From UCB3 sp964415605 (GTDB lineage: Bacteria > Chloroflexota > Anaerolineae > Epilineales > Epilineaceae), in NCBI GenBank assembly GCA_964415605.1, contig CAYQBA010000001.1, positions 1 through 58,953 of the forward strand: a stretch of 58,953 nucleotides of DNA. Direction: 5' to 3'. Every line of letters begins with the position of its first letter. Positions within the stretch are counted from its first letter, which is position 1. The translations under genes and the position numbers were made by a program. Below are positions 15,084-24,342 of the stretch, in pieces. The notes beneath the pieces were generated by a model. The model had not been told where the DNA came from, searched no databases, and worked only from the letters and a program-made list of their open reading frames with translations.

Positions 15084-15314
15084 TCAGCGCAAGCCCAGGA
15101 ACACGATCACGAGCACCACGGCGGCGGCCACCACGAACCCGCCGAGCCCGGTCACGAGGAACACGGCCAGCTCGGCGGCTTCGCGCAGCGACAGCATGTC
15201 CGGACCGCCGGGCGCCTCCTCGCGGCCCGCGGCCTTGCGCGCGCCGCACACCCCGCACGCCGGCTGGTCCGGTTGCAGGGCATGGCACTTCGGGCAATGG
15301 CGAATCGTGAGCAC
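15084..15314 (-). CDS. Small zinc-ribbon membrane protein
   Basis: A 76-residue protein. Cys7 and Cys10 (HCPKCHAL) with Cys20 and Cys23 (ACGVCGAR) make a four-cysteine zinc ribbon. Residues 49-75 are one strongly hydrophobic helix ending at the C-terminus. The start is the in-frame GTG at 15314; AGGAGG lies upstream but at a long spacing of 14 bases, so the start is not certain. It precedes the acyl-CoA dehydrogenase by 58 bases on the same strand. No function is known to me. Confidence 0.6.
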   Translation of the reverse strand: MLTIRHCPKCHALQPDQPACGVCGARKAAGREEAPGGPDMLSLREAAELAVFLVTGLGGFVVAAAVVLVIVFLGLR

Positions 15315-15611
15315 GGCGTGGCAGTGCGCCTCCTGTCGGGGGCAGAGGATAACACCGAGCGCCGCCGCCCGCAAGGACGAGGGGCTGGCGGGGACGGGGG
15401 CCGGGGGCCCCCCCGCCCCCCCCCCGGGCCGGGTGCCGTCCGCAGGGGGGTGAGCCCCCCCCGGGGGGNNNNNNNNNNTCCACACCCCCCCCCCCCCCCC
15501 CCCCCCCGTCGGGGGGCCGGCGGGGCGCGCCCCCGGACGCCCCCCCCCCCGGCCCCTCGGTCATGATCCGATCCGAAGCGAATCAGCCACCCACGGGGCA
15601 GGCGCCGAGCG
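15315..15611. other. Scaffold join and low-complexity sequence without a supported gene
   Basis: A run of ten N (15469-15478) joins two contig ends. The flanks from about 15395 to 15550 are long C and G runs, including 23 consecutive C at 15485-15507, which look like poorly called contig ends. Reading frames crossing this stretch are not trustworthy, and the true distance between the flanking genes is unknown. Confidence 0.85.
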
Positions 15612-18600
15612 TCACGGCCCCGGCGGCCCCGGCGGCGTCGGGATCCCGCCCGGCGGGAGGGTCGGCGTCGGCGCGCCCGGCGGCAACCCGCCGGGGTTCC
15701 CGCCGGGGTTCCCGCCGGGCGGCGGGAAGCCACCGCCCGGCTGCCCGGGGCAGCGCGGCGCGGCCGGGCCGCCGAAGAGGAACGCGCCCGGGATCGGGAT
15801 CCCCGGGTTACCCGCCGACTCGTCGCCCGGGACGGCGTGGCCCAGGGCGGTGCCCGAGCGCTCGACCTTGACGGCCGCCAGGCCGACGACGTTGCGCAGG
15901 AATGCCCCGTCGTTCGAGAATACCTCGTGCTCCCAGAACGTGGCGCTGATGATCGCGCTGCCCTTGAAGCCCGCGTTGATGAAGCCCCACGTGCTCAGGT
16001 CGATGTACTCGACCTGGCGGTCGTTGAGCTTCTCGCAGACGTAGTCGAGGAGGCCGTTCTGGTCGTAGACGAAGATCGCGAAGTCCGTAAAGCCGGGCTT
16101 GGGCACCAGGTTGACGATCGACACCTCGCTGGTCACGCCCGACCCGTGCTGGTCCTTGACGAAGCTCGGGATGCCGATGCGCCCGACGCCCGAGCACAGC
16201 CCGCCGCAGCCGAAGCCGACCTGCCAGTCGTACGCCAGCTGCTCTGGGAAGAGCTCGTAGGCCAGGGCCTCCTGCGGCTGGGTGCGTTGAACGTCGGTGT
16301 ACTGCACCATCTCGGCGATGGCAAAGATGTCGGGGGCGCCGACCGGCTGCGAGCCGGGCGAGAACCAGTCCTGGCTCTCGACACGCACGCTGCCCACCCA
16401 GTTGCCGGGCAGGCCGGCCACGACCGGCAGGAAGAACGTCTGCGACCCCTGGGCGCAGACCCAGTCGACGAGCGTCGTGATGATGTCGCCCGAGCGGTCC
16501 AAGAAGTACACCTTGACCTTGGCGGCCGTGGCGCGCGACAGGTTCTGCACCGTCACCTGGGTGTCCCAACCCTGGTACTCGGAGTACACCAGCGGCCCGT
16601 AGGCCACCTGAGAGCCCGTGGTGAACAGGGCCTGGCCGTTCCAGGCGTAGTTGAGCGACGCCGGGGAGCCGGTGTAGGTCATGAGCACATCGTTGCCGAT
16701 GTGGTCGACGGCGATGGCCAGCGGCTGCGTCGAGCGCACCCATGCCCCGCCCTTCCAACCCGCGGGCATGCAGCTCGAGGCGTCGAACTGGTAGCTCTCG
16801 CCGGGCGCGAGCGTCAGCACGTCGCAGATCCGCGGCCGCAGGCAGTCGTCGTGAGCCTTGAACCACAGCTCGAGCGACGTGCACTCCAGCCCGGCGTTTT
16901 GGATGTAGAGGACGCTGGTGTAGCCGCCGGCGCCGGCATACAACGACGGCGCGTAGAAGGCGAAGCCGCCGGCAATGGGATCCCACGCGCCGAGGAACTC
17001 GCCGGCGAGGCCGCCGTAGCTGCTGGTCACGTTGAGGTCGGGCCGGACGTCGCCCGGGCACGTGCGCAGAACCTCGACGCCCATGGGCTGGCAGGCGGCG
17101 TACCCGAAGTCGAACGGGCCCCACTTGCCGTGCTCGGTGTAGGCCTTCCAGAAGCGCCGCCACTCGTTGCAGTTGCCGACCACCGTGGTGAACAGCGCCT
17201 CGCACAAGGCGTCGGCGAAGATGTCCTTGCCCATGTCGTAGGTGTCGGCCGAGATCACCACGCCGCTCTTGGCCGTGCTCGGAAGCTGCGCGCCGAGGAA
17301 GTTCCACGTGCTGCCCGGGATGAGCAGGCCCGAGCACTCCACCTTCAGCGGGCCGGCGCACTGCGGCGGGCAGAAGCCCGGCGGCCCCCACACGACAAGC
17401 AGGCCCTTTGCCGGCCGGTCGCCGATGTTCTGAGCTTCAATCCACGTCTTGCACACGGGGTCGTTGCCGAGGAAGCTGAGGATCGGCAGGTGCGACGAGC
17501 ACGCCACCGGCGGGCGGTGCGGGCTGTCCGGCCACGGCGTCGGCGGGCCGACGGGAGTTGGCGGGCCCGGCGGTGTCGGGATCCAAGGCGTCGGCGTCCA
17601 CGGAACGATGGCCGTCGGTGGCCCCGGGGGCGTGGGAACGCCGCCAGGCGGGCAGACACAATGGATGTAGCGGAACACGACCTGCCCGTAGGGCTGGTTG
17701 ACGCCGACCTGAATCGTCTGCGTCGGCGTCGTGCCCTGCAAGAGCGCGTAGCCCTGCGGGACGTTGGCCACCCACGTGCGGTAAAGCCCGGCTTCGAGGT
17801 TGTCGAACGCGACGCAGCTCGTCCCGCCGACCGGCGGCGCCGTCCACTGGTTCACCGGCGGCTTGGCCGGCGACCCGTAGTTGGTCAGGAGCTGGGCGTA
17901 GACGTTCACCGCCTCGGGGAACGGCACGGGGTTGCGGCCGTCCGGCGGCTCGACTTGGAGCACGCACACCCCGATGCCGCCGTTGCTGCCGGGCGGCGAC
18001 GGGGGCGTCGGCACCCACGGCGTCGACGACGCGAACGGCGTCGGCGGGCCGGGGGGCGTCGGCACCCATGGCGTGCCGGTGCCGCCCGGCGCGCTCGGCG
18101 GCGTGGGCGTCGCGCTGGCCGGGACCGGCGGTGGCGTCGACGTCGCGGTCGCCGGCACGGAGGCCGGCGTATGCGTCGCGGTTGCCTTGGGCGTGGCGGT
18201 CAGGAACGGCGGCCACGTGGCGGTGGCGGTGGCCGTGGCGGGCACCGCGATGTCGGTCGCCGTGGCCGTCGGTGGCACGGCCGTGTTCGTGGGCAGCGGC
18301 GTGGCGCTCGGCGGCACGGTGGTATCGGCGGGCGTCGCGCTCGGCGGGACCGCCGTCTGGGTCGCCGTCGGGGGGACGTCGGTGTGCGTCGGCGACGGGG
18401 TCACGCTCGGTGGCACGGCCGTATGGGTCGACGTGGGGCTGGGCGGGACCAGGGTATGGGTCGGCGTCGCCGTCGGCGGCTCCACGGGCGGGAGCGTCGG
18501 CGATGGCTTGGCCGTCGGCACCTCCGTCAACACCGGAGCCTCGGTCGCGGTCGCCGTGGCGGTCGCCGTCTTGGTCGGCGGCACGTCGGTCTCGGTCGCG

Positions 18601-19535
18601 GTGGCCGTGGCCGTGCGAGTGGGGGTGCGCGTGTCGGTCGGTGTCGCGGTGGCCGTCGGCGGGACGGCCGTGTCGGTCGCCGTCGGCGGCGGGGTGAACG
18701 TCGGTGTCGGCGGCACTGGCGGCTCGGTGGCCGTGGGCGACGGGAGCACCGGGGGGGCATGCGTGAGCGTCGCGGTCGGCTCGATCTCCTCCTTGAGGCT
18801 CAGGCACTGCTCGGGCCCACCGCTGTCGCACGCGATGGCGTCGTCGAGGCCAGGGCCCTCCATGTCGGTGGCCCAGCGCACGCACAGCGCGTCGGGGTTG
18901 CCGAGGAGGCTGGCCTTGACGTAGACGTCGACGACCGGGCCGCAGGGCGCCTCGCCGAACCGAAAGCCAATGTCCCCGACGTGGCCGCGCGACGCGGCCT
19001 GCTTGGGGCCCGTGCCCGACGCCGACGCCCGCCGCCAGACGGCCGACTTGCGGGCGTTGGTCAGGTACTCGGGCGGGTAGTTCGTCCACCAGTCGTCCAT
19101 GAACGACCCGTTGCGGTTGAGGTCGTCGATCAGCGTGATCTCGCCTTGCCCGTCGGACTCGAGGAGCGGGTCGGCCCCGGCCGGAACCGCGGCGTCCTCG
19201 AGGAGCAGCATGTAGCGCCGGTCACCGGCCGTGATCCACCACTTGTAGCGGCCGTCGGTCCAGCCGGCCGGTCCGGGCTGCCAGCCGGGCTCGCCGGCGA
19301 CGCACAACCGCAGGTGGATATAACCACCCTCGTGGGCCCAATAGGCCGCGGTGGCGTCTCGGCCCGCTTCCTCGGGCGCGCACGTGCGTTCGCCGTCTTG
19401 CTCGAGCATCGCCCAGCGGCTCGGCGTGGGGGCCTGGAGGGTCATGACGCGCGCGGGCAGGTCCGCCAGGCCGACGGCGAGGCCGACCGCGAACAGCGGC
19501 ACGCTGATCCAAGTGCGGCGTGGGATGGCTGACAT
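15612..19535 (-). CDS. Large secreted protein with a Pro/Thr repeat linker
   Basis: A 1307-residue exported protein that I do not recognise as a named family. Residues 1-35 are a signal peptide. Residues 36-255 form a Cys-containing globular domain (WAHEGGYIHLRLCVAG, WWITAGDRRYMLLLED). Residues about 260-520 are a Pro/Thr/Ala/Val repeat (units such as TAVPPTATAT and PTPTHT), probably extended and glycosylated. It is followed by an SdrD/Cna-B-like stalk module with PGPPTP spacers. Residues about 720-1250 are beta-rich (YTSVLYIQNAG, TQVTVQNLSRATAAKVKVYFLD), as in cell-surface adhesins. The C-terminus is a PGG-rich tail near the scaffold gap. The ATG at 19535 has GAGGAG 7 bases upstream. Such PT-linked secreted proteins are frequent in Chloroflexota. 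Confidence 0.7.
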   Translation of the reverse strand: MSAIPRRTWISVPLFAVGLAVGLADLPARVMTLQAPTPSRWAMLEQDGERTCAPEEAGRDATAAYWAHEGGYIHLRLCVAGEPGWQPGPAGWTDGRYKWWITAGDRRYMLLLEDAAVPAGADPLLESDGQGEITLIDDLNRNGSFMDDWWTNYPPEYLTNARKSAVWRRASASGTGPKQAASRGHVGDIGFRFGEAPCGPVVDVYVKASLLGNPDALCVRWATDMEGPGLDDAIACDSGGPEQCLSLKEEIEPTATLTHAPPVLPSPTATEPPVPPTPTFTPPPTATDTAVPPTATATPTDTRTPTRTATATATETDVPPTKTATATATATEAPVLTEVPTAKPSPTLPPVEPPTATPTHTLVPPSPTSTHTAVPPSVTPSPTHTDVPPTATQTAVPPSATPADTTVPPSATPLPTNTAVPPTATATDIAVPATATATATWPPFLTATPKATATHTPASVPATATSTPPPVPASATPTPPSAPGGTGTPWVPTPPGPPTPFASSTPWVPTPPSPPGSNGGIGVCVLQVEPPDGRNPVPFPEAVNVYAQLLTNYGSPAKPPVNQWTAPPVGGTSCVAFDNLEAGLYRTWVANVPQGYALLQGTTPTQTIQVGVNQPYGQVVFRYIHCVCPPGGVPTPPGPPTAIVPWTPTPWIPTPPGPPTPVGPPTPWPDSPHRPPVACSSHLPILSFLGNDPVCKTWIEAQNIGDRPAKGLLVVWGPPGFCPPQCAGPLKVECSGLLIPGSTWNFLGAQLPSTAKSGVVISADTYDMGKDIFADALCEALFTTVVGNCNEWRRFWKAYTEHGKWGPFDFGYAACQPMGVEVLRTCPGDVRPDLNVTSSYGGLAGEFLGAWDPIAGGFAFYAPSLYAGAGGYTSVLYIQNAGLECTSLELWFKAHDDCLRPRICDVLTLAPGESYQFDASSCMPAGWKGGAWVRSTQPLAIAVDHIGNDVLMTYTGSPASLNYAWNGQALFTTGSQVAYGPLVYSEYQGWDTQVTVQNLSRATAAKVKVYFLDRSGDIITTLVDWVCAQGSQTFFLPVVAGLPGNWVGSVRVESQDWFSPGSQPVGAPDIFAIAEMVQYTDVQRTQPQEALAYELFPEQLAYDWQVGFGCGGLCSGVGRIGIPSFVKDQHGSGVTSEVSIVNLVPKPGFTDFAIFVYDQNGLLDYVCEKLNDRQVEYIDLSTWGFINAGFKGSAIISATFWEHEVFSNDGAFLRNVVGLAAVKVERSGTALGHAVPGDESAGNPGIPIPGAFLFGGPAAPRCPGQPGGGFPPPGGNPGGNPGGLPPGAPTPTLPPGGIPTPPGPPGP
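18100..18785. repeat. Low-complexity DNA encoding the Pro/Thr linker
   Basis: About 690 bases of imperfect GGTGGC/GTCGGC-type repeats, read on the minus strand as PPTAT, TATAT and PSPT units. The repetition is imperfect at the DNA level, so it reads as selected protein sequence and not as a recent tandem expansion. Confidence 0.7.
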
Positions 19536-19879
19536 CAACTGGCTCCTCGAAAATCCTCAAACGTTCAGGCGCGATGGCGCGTCGCGCCGACGCACCGAAT
19601 ATCGGTTTTGGGCCGCGCGGGCTGGGTGGGGAAAATCGTCGCGCCGGCCGCCACACACAACGTGCGGGTTGCAGAGAGCGTTAGGCCGACTTTCGCGCCA
19701 GTTGACCCGAGGCGGTCGAGCCGTCGGCGAGATCTCAGGCCCCCGGCGTCGCCAACCGGCCGGAGGTGCCCGTCTCGACGTGGTTCGATGCGACGCCTGG
19801 GCCGCGGTCGGCGTATCATGGTGAGCGGTCGCTCGCGTCTGGCGGCGGCCGCCGCCCGTCCCGCCTACCGGAGCTCGCC
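19536..19879. other. Divergent intergenic region, 344 bases
   Basis: It separates the PT-rich secreted protein from the penicillin-binding protein. A TATCAT (19814-19819) could be the -10 of the latter, 60 bases before its start, but no matching -35 is seen. AATATCGG near 19600 could serve the minus-strand gene. No coding sequence is supported. Confidence 0.4.
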
Positions 19880-22800
19880 ATGCCGTCGCTTTCACCCGCC
19901 GCGCCCGGCTTGGTCGCCGGGCCCGGCCGCCGGCCATCGGTCGCGGCCGCGCTGCTGGTCGTGCTCGGCCTCGCCGTCGTCGCGGCCGGGGTCGCCGTCT
20001 CGGGCTACGCCTATCTCGCGGCCGCGCTCCCGCCGGCCGAGGAGCTGGCGGCGCGCAGCGCCCCGTTCCGCAGCACGCGCATCTTCGACCGCCACGGCAA
20101 CCTCCTCAACGAGGCCTTCAACCCCGACGCCGGGCGGCGCACGGTGGTGCCGCTGGCCCAGATCTCGCCCTACCTCGTCCAGGCGACGATCGCGACCGAA
20201 GATGCCAACTTCTACGCGCACGGCGGGGTCGACCCGGTGGCGATCGCGCGCGCCGCGTGGTACGCCGTCCTGGAGCGCGAAGTGGTCTCGGGCGGGTCGA
20301 CGATCCCCCAGCAGCTCGTCAAGCTGGTGTTCCTGACGTCCGAGCGCAGCGTCAGCCGCAAGGTCAAGGAGGCCGTCCTGGCCGAGGAGATCAGCCGGCG
20401 CTACACCAAGGACCAGATCCTCGAGCTGTACCTCAACGAGATCTTCTACGGCAACCTGGCCTACGGCGCGCGCTCGGCCGCGGAGACGTACTTCGGCAAG
20501 GACGTCAAGGACCTGACGCTGGCCGAGGCGGCGCTCCTGGCCGGCATCCCGCAGGCGCCGGCGTACTACGACCCCTACACCAACCTCGAGCGCGCCCGCC
20601 GCCGCCAGGGCGTCGTCCTGTCGTTGATGGCCGAGAACGGGTACATCACGCGCGAGCAGGCGACGGCCGCGGCGAACGATCCGATCGATCTCGTCCCCCC
20701 CCGCTTCGACCTCAAGGCGCCGCACTTCACCCTGATGGTGCGCGAGGCGATCGAGCGGCTGTACGGGCCCGAGGCGCTGTACAAGCACGGGCTGAACGTC
20801 ACGACGACGCTCGACGGGGCGCTGCAGTCCGAGGCGGAGCGCATCGTCGCGGAGCAGGTGGATGCGCTGGCCGGGCGCCACGTGACCAACGGCGCCCTGG
20901 TCGCGCTGCGCCCCGAGAGCGGCGAGGTCGTCGCGCTCGTCGGCAGCAAGGCCTTCGACGACGCGGCCATCAGCGGCCAGGTCAACATGGCCGTGGCGCC
21001 GCGCCAGCCGGGGAGCAGCATCAAGCCGCTGGCGTATCTGGCGGCGTTCGAGCAGCCCGACCGTCCGACGGCCGAGCGCTGGACGCCCGGCACGCTCGTC
21101 GCCGACGTCCGCACCGAGTTCCCCGACGGCGCCAACCCGCCGTACGTGCCGGTCAACTACGACGGCCGCGAGCACGGGATGGTCACGGTGCGCGATGCGC
21201 TGGCCAACAGCTACAACATCCCGGCCGTCAAGGCCCTGCAGACCGCCGGGCTGCCGGCGTTCCTCGCCGTGGCGCGCCGCGTGGGCATCTCGACGCTCAC
21301 GCGGCCGGACTACGGCCTCAGCCTCAGCCTCGGGGCGGGCGAGGTGCCGCTGGTCGAGATGACGAGCGCGTTCGCGGTCCTCGCCAGCGGCGGGTACCGC
21401 CGGGCGCCGACGCTCATCCTCAAGGTGACCGACAGCGCCGGGACCATCGTGTGCGACGCGGCCGACCCCGCCCGGCCGTGCCAGCCCGGCCCGGTCGGCG
21501 GCGGCGTCGGGCGCGAGCGGGTGGTCGACCCGGTCGACGCGTTCCTCATCACCGACATCCTGCGCGACAACCCGGCGCGCGTGCCGGCGTTCGGCCCCGG
21601 GTCCGCGCTCGAGCTCGATCGGCCGGCGGCGGTCAAGACCGGCACGACCAACGACTACCGCGACAACCTGACCATCGGGTTCACGCCGCAGCTCGTCACC
21701 GGCGTGTGGGTCGGCAACGCCGACAACAGCCCGATGCAGGGCGTGTCGGGTGTCACCGGCGCCGGGCCGATCTGGAACGCGTTCATGCGCGCCGCGCACC
21801 GCGACCTGCCGGTCGTGGACTTCACGCCCCCGCCCGGCGTTCGCCAGTGGGAGATCTGCGCCGACACCGGCGCCCAGCCGAGCGAGGCGTGCCCGGCGCG
21901 CCGCACGGCATGGTTCGCCGACGACCGCCCGCCGCTGACTGCGGAGCACGACCTGTGGCAGCGCGTCCCGATCGACCGCGAGAGCGGCCAGTGGGCCGGC
22001 GACGACACCCCGCCTGACCGCATCGATGAAGTCGTCTTCAAGATCTATCCCGCCGAGCACCGCGAATGGGCGCTCGCGCACGGCATTCCGCAGCCGCCCG
22101 AACGGCCGGTGCCGCCCGAGGAACGGCCGATGGCCGAGATCGACGCCCCGGGCGACGGCGACGCGGTGTCCGGACGGGTCGCGGTCATCGGCACGGCGCG
22201 TGCGCCGGAGATGGCCGGCTACGAGGTGGCGTTCGCCTTCGGGTTCAGCACGCGCGGCGAGTGGTCGGTGATCGCCCGCGGCGACACGCCGGTGATCGGC
22301 GACCGCCTGACCATCTGGGACACACGCGGCCTGCCGCCGGGCGGCTACACGCTGCGGCTGACGGTCCAGGACGCGCGCGGCGAAGCGGTGGTCGACCGCG
22401 TGCGGGTGACCGTGGTCGGCGACGACGCCACGGCCACGCCGAGCGCGACCCCAGAGGCAACGGCCGCCCCGACGCCAAGCCCCTCGGCGGCCGCCCCGTC
22501 GCCGGTGCCGTCGCCGGCCGCGACCGAGACCCCCAAGCCGTCGGCCGCGCCGGCGACCCTGGCGCCGCGGCCCACGGACCCCGTGCCGACCGACACGCCC
22601 CCGCCGCCGCCCGGCGAGCCGACGCTCGCGCCGCGGCCGACCGACCCGCCGCCGGAGGAGCCGACGCAGGCGCCGTTTGTGACCGAAACGCCGGGGGCGG
22701 CGGATGAGGATGCTCGGCCGCGCGGGAAGGCGCGCTCGGCGTCTTCCCGCGCGGCTGGGCGGGTGGTCGTGGGCGCTGGCAACGGTATTGCCGTCGCGGC

Positions 22801-23131
22801 CATCTTCCCAGGTCGCCCGGGTGGGGTCGGTCAGTCGGGGTCGCGTGGCAGCGGCGGATCGACGGGCGGGCCCTCCGTCGGGATGGGGGTCGGCTCCACC
22901 ACCGGCGGCGCCGGCATGCGCTCGGCGGCGCCGAGCACGAGGGCCGCGCCGGCATCGAGGCGACCGGCGCCGAAGCTCGGGTCCCAGCCCGGCGTGCCGA
23001 CGTCGCTGGCCGTGGCTTGCATGAGGCGTTCCACGGCGTCGGGGTCGCGGTCCGGATCCTGGCCGGCAAGCAACGCGGCCGCGCCGGCGACCACGGCGCT
23101 GGACAGGCTGGTGCCCGACCAGGCCTGGTAG
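19880..23131 (+). CDS. Class A penicillin-binding protein (transglycosylase/transpeptidase) with a PT-rich tail
   Basis: A bifunctional murein synthase of 1083 codons as read. Residues 21-47 are the membrane anchor. Residues 60-240 are the GT51 glycosyltransferase: TEDANFYAHGGVDP contains the catalytic Glu107, followed by GGSTIPQQLVK and LELYLNEIFYG. The transpeptidase domain has the SxxK nucleophile at Ser379 (PGSSIKPLAYL), the SYN motif (ANSYNIPAVKAL) and KTGTTNDYRDN. An Ig-like module (PMAEIDAPGDGDAVSG) and a Pro/Thr/Ala tail follow. The real end may be earlier: from about 22695 the frame loses this composition, passes through a perfect hairpin at 22718-22754 and runs 301 bases antisense into the subtilase gene. 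A one-base shift in the G-run near 22692 would stop at 22705-22707. Confidence 0.9.
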   Translation: MPSLSPAAPGLVAGPGRRPSVAAALLVVLGLAVVAAGVAVSGYAYLAAALPPAEELAARSAPFRSTRIFDRHGNLLNEAFNPDAGRRTVVPLAQISPYLVQATIATEDANFYAHGGVDPVAIARAAWYAVLEREVVSGGSTIPQQLVKLVFLTSERSVSRKVKEAVLAEEISRRYTKDQILELYLNEIFYGNLAYGARSAAETYFGKDVKDLTLAEAALLAGIPQAPAYYDPYTNLERARRRQGVVLSLMAENGYITREQATAAANDPIDLVPPRFDLKAPHFTLMVREAIERLYGPEALYKHGLNVTTTLDGALQSEAERIVAEQVDALAGRHVTNGALVALRPESGEVVALVGSKAFDDAAISGQVNMAVAPRQPGSSIKPLAYLAAFEQPDRPTAERWTPGTLVADVRTEFPDGANPPYVPVNYDGREHGMVTVRDALANSYNIPAVKALQTAGLPAFLAVARRVGISTLTRPDYGLSLSLGAGEVPLVEMTSAFAVLASGGYRRAPTLILKVTDSAGTIVCDAADPARPCQPGPVGGGVGRERVVDPVDAFLITDILRDNPARVPAFGPGSALELDRPAAVKTGTTNDYRDNLTIGFTPQLVTGVWVGNADNSPMQGVSGVTGAGPIWNAFMRAAHRDLPVVDFTPPPGVRQWEICADTGAQPSEACPARRTAWFADDRPPLTAEHDLWQRVPIDRESGQWAGDDTPPDRIDEVVFKIYPAEHREWALAHGIPQPPERPVPPEERPMAEIDAPGDGDAVSGRVAVIGTARAPEMAGYEVAFAFGFSTRGEWSVIARGDTPVIGDRLTIWDTRGLPPGGYTLRLTVQDARGEAVVDRVRVTVVGDDATATPSATPEATAAPTPSPSAAAPSPVPSPAATETPKPSAAPATLAPRPTDPVPTDTPPPPPGEPTLAPRPTDPPPEEPTQAPFVTETPGAADEDARPRGKARSASSRAAGRVVVGAGNGIAVAAIFPGRPGGVGQSGSRGSGGSTGGPSVGMGVGSTTGGAGMRSAAPSTRAAPASRRPAPKLGSQPGVPTSLAVACMRRSTASGSRSGSWPASNAAAPATTALDRLVPDQAW
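22718..22754. terminator. Perfect 12-bp hairpin between convergent genes
   Basis: CCGCGCGGGAAG (22718-22729) pairs perfectly with CTTCCCGCGCGG (22743-22754) around a 13-base loop. It lies inside the extended reading frame of the penicillin-binding protein and downstream of the subtilase stop, so it probably ends both transcripts. Confidence 0.6.
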
Positions 23132-24342
23132 CCGCCGCCGCGCGTGGCCGACAGGATGCCGACGCCGGGGGCAGCGATATCGATCCAGGCGCCGCCGTTG
23201 GAGAACGCGGCGCGGGCATCGGATTGGGTCGTGGCCGCCACGGCGATGACGCCGGGGTAGGCCGCGGGGTAGGTCGGGTTGCTGGTCGCTTCGGAGCCCG
23301 CGGCGGCCACGACGACGACTCCGCGGCCGCGGGCGTAGGCGACGGCGTCGGCCAGCGCCTGGGACCGGTAAAAGCCCCCGAGCGACAGGTTGACGACCCG
23401 CGCCCCGTGGTCGGCGGCGTGCACCACGGCGGCCGCGATGTCCGACATCGCCCCGCTGCCCGAAGCGCCGAGCGCCTTGAGCGGCATGACGCGGGCTTCA
23501 CCCGCGACGCCGGCGCCGCCGGTCCGGTTGTGGACGGCGGCGGCGATGACGCCGGCCACGAACGTGCCATGGCCCTGGTCATCCGAAGGGTCGGCGTCGT
23601 CGTTGACGAAGTCCACGCCGGCGACGCAGCGCCCGGCGAGGTCGGGTGCGTCACAGCTCACGCCGGTGTCGACCACGGCGACGGTGACGCCATCGCCGCG
23701 CGACCACTCCCACGCCGTGACGCTGCCGATGGCCGCGTGATGCCACTGCCGGTCGAACAGCGGGTCGTTGGGCACGCCGGCGGCCGGGCCATCGGCGCCG
23801 TCGGCGTTGCGGCGGTCGGCGTGTCCAGGGATGGGCCGCCACGGCGCCCGCCAAACCGAGTCGAAGTCGGGCTGCGGCGGTGCGGGCGTGGTGCTGGATG
23901 CGAGCGGTCCCGGCTCGCCGGCCACGGCGACCGCGCCGTCGGATTCGACGTAGGCGATGGCGGATCGAAATCCAGGGCTGGCCGCGAGGGTCGCGACGTC
24001 GGGCCGGGCGGCCGTGCGGGACGCCGGCACGCCGGCGGATGCTTCCGGGGCACCGGGGAATCCCATGCTGCCGTCGGCCGCGTCAGCCGCCTCCAGCACG
24101 ACGATGTCGAGGGCGGGGATCGCACGGGCGACGCGGGTGTGCGCCGCGGCAACGAAGGCGGCGCGCGCGGCATCCGGTGCGCCTGGCAGGAAGCGGACGA
24201 CGTGGCGAGCAGGCGCCGCCGTGGGCGGGCGCTCCGGCGCCGCGCTGGCCGGAGCGATCGTGCCGGCGCCCACGGCGGACGCCAGGCAGAGCGGGGCGAG
24301 CAGCGCGCGGCGCGCCGCTCGGGCAGGGGACGGCAGGGACAT
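22831..24342 (-). CDS. Secreted S8 (subtilisin-like) peptidase with an altered oxyanion residue
   Basis: A 503-residue exported serine peptidase. Residues 1-35 are a signal peptide and residues 45-140 a propeptide starting RHVVRFLPG. The catalytic triad is Asp225 (VAVVDTGVS), His258 (GHGTFVAGV) and Ser412 (SGTSLSSAV). The oxyanion-hole Asn, normally AAGN, is Ser350 (VVAAAGSEAT). The C-terminus has a short Pro/Thr-rich end (VVEPTPIPTEGPP). The ATG at 24342 follows GGAGG by 6 bases. The gene is convergent with the penicillin-binding protein. Extracellular protein degradation is likely if it is active; loss of the Asn usually lowers the activity of subtilases strongly. Confidence 0.88.
   Translation of the reverse strand: MSLPSPARAARRALLAPLCLASAVGAGTIAPASAAPERPPTAAPARHVVRFLPGAPDAARAAFVAAAHTRVARAIPALDIVVLEAADAADGSMGFPGAPEASAGVPASRTAARPDVATLAASPGFRSAIAYVESDGAVAVAGEPGPLASSTTPAPPQPDFDSVWRAPWRPIPGHADRRNADGADGPAAGVPNDPLFDRQWHHAAIGSVTAWEWSRGDGVTVAVVDTGVSCDAPDLAGRCVAGVDFVNDDADPSDDQGHGTFVAGVIAAAVHNRTGGAGVAGEARVMPLKALGASGSGAMSDIAAAVVHAADHGARVVNLSLGGFYRSQALADAVAYARGRGVVVVAAAGSEATSNPTYPAAYPGVIAVAATTQSDARAAFSNGGAWIDIAAPGVGILSATRGGGYQAWSGTSLSSAVVAGAAALLAGQDPDRDPDAVERLMQATASDVGTPGWDPSFGAGRLDAGAALVLGAAERMPAPPVVEPTPIPTEGPPVDPPLPRDPD

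Noticed and set aside
15837..19532. Plus-strand frame of 1231 codons opposite the PT-rich protein
   Set aside because: Gly/Arg-rich mirror of the PT repeats, no signal peptide or fold; the minus frame has a signal peptide and good ribosome-binding site.
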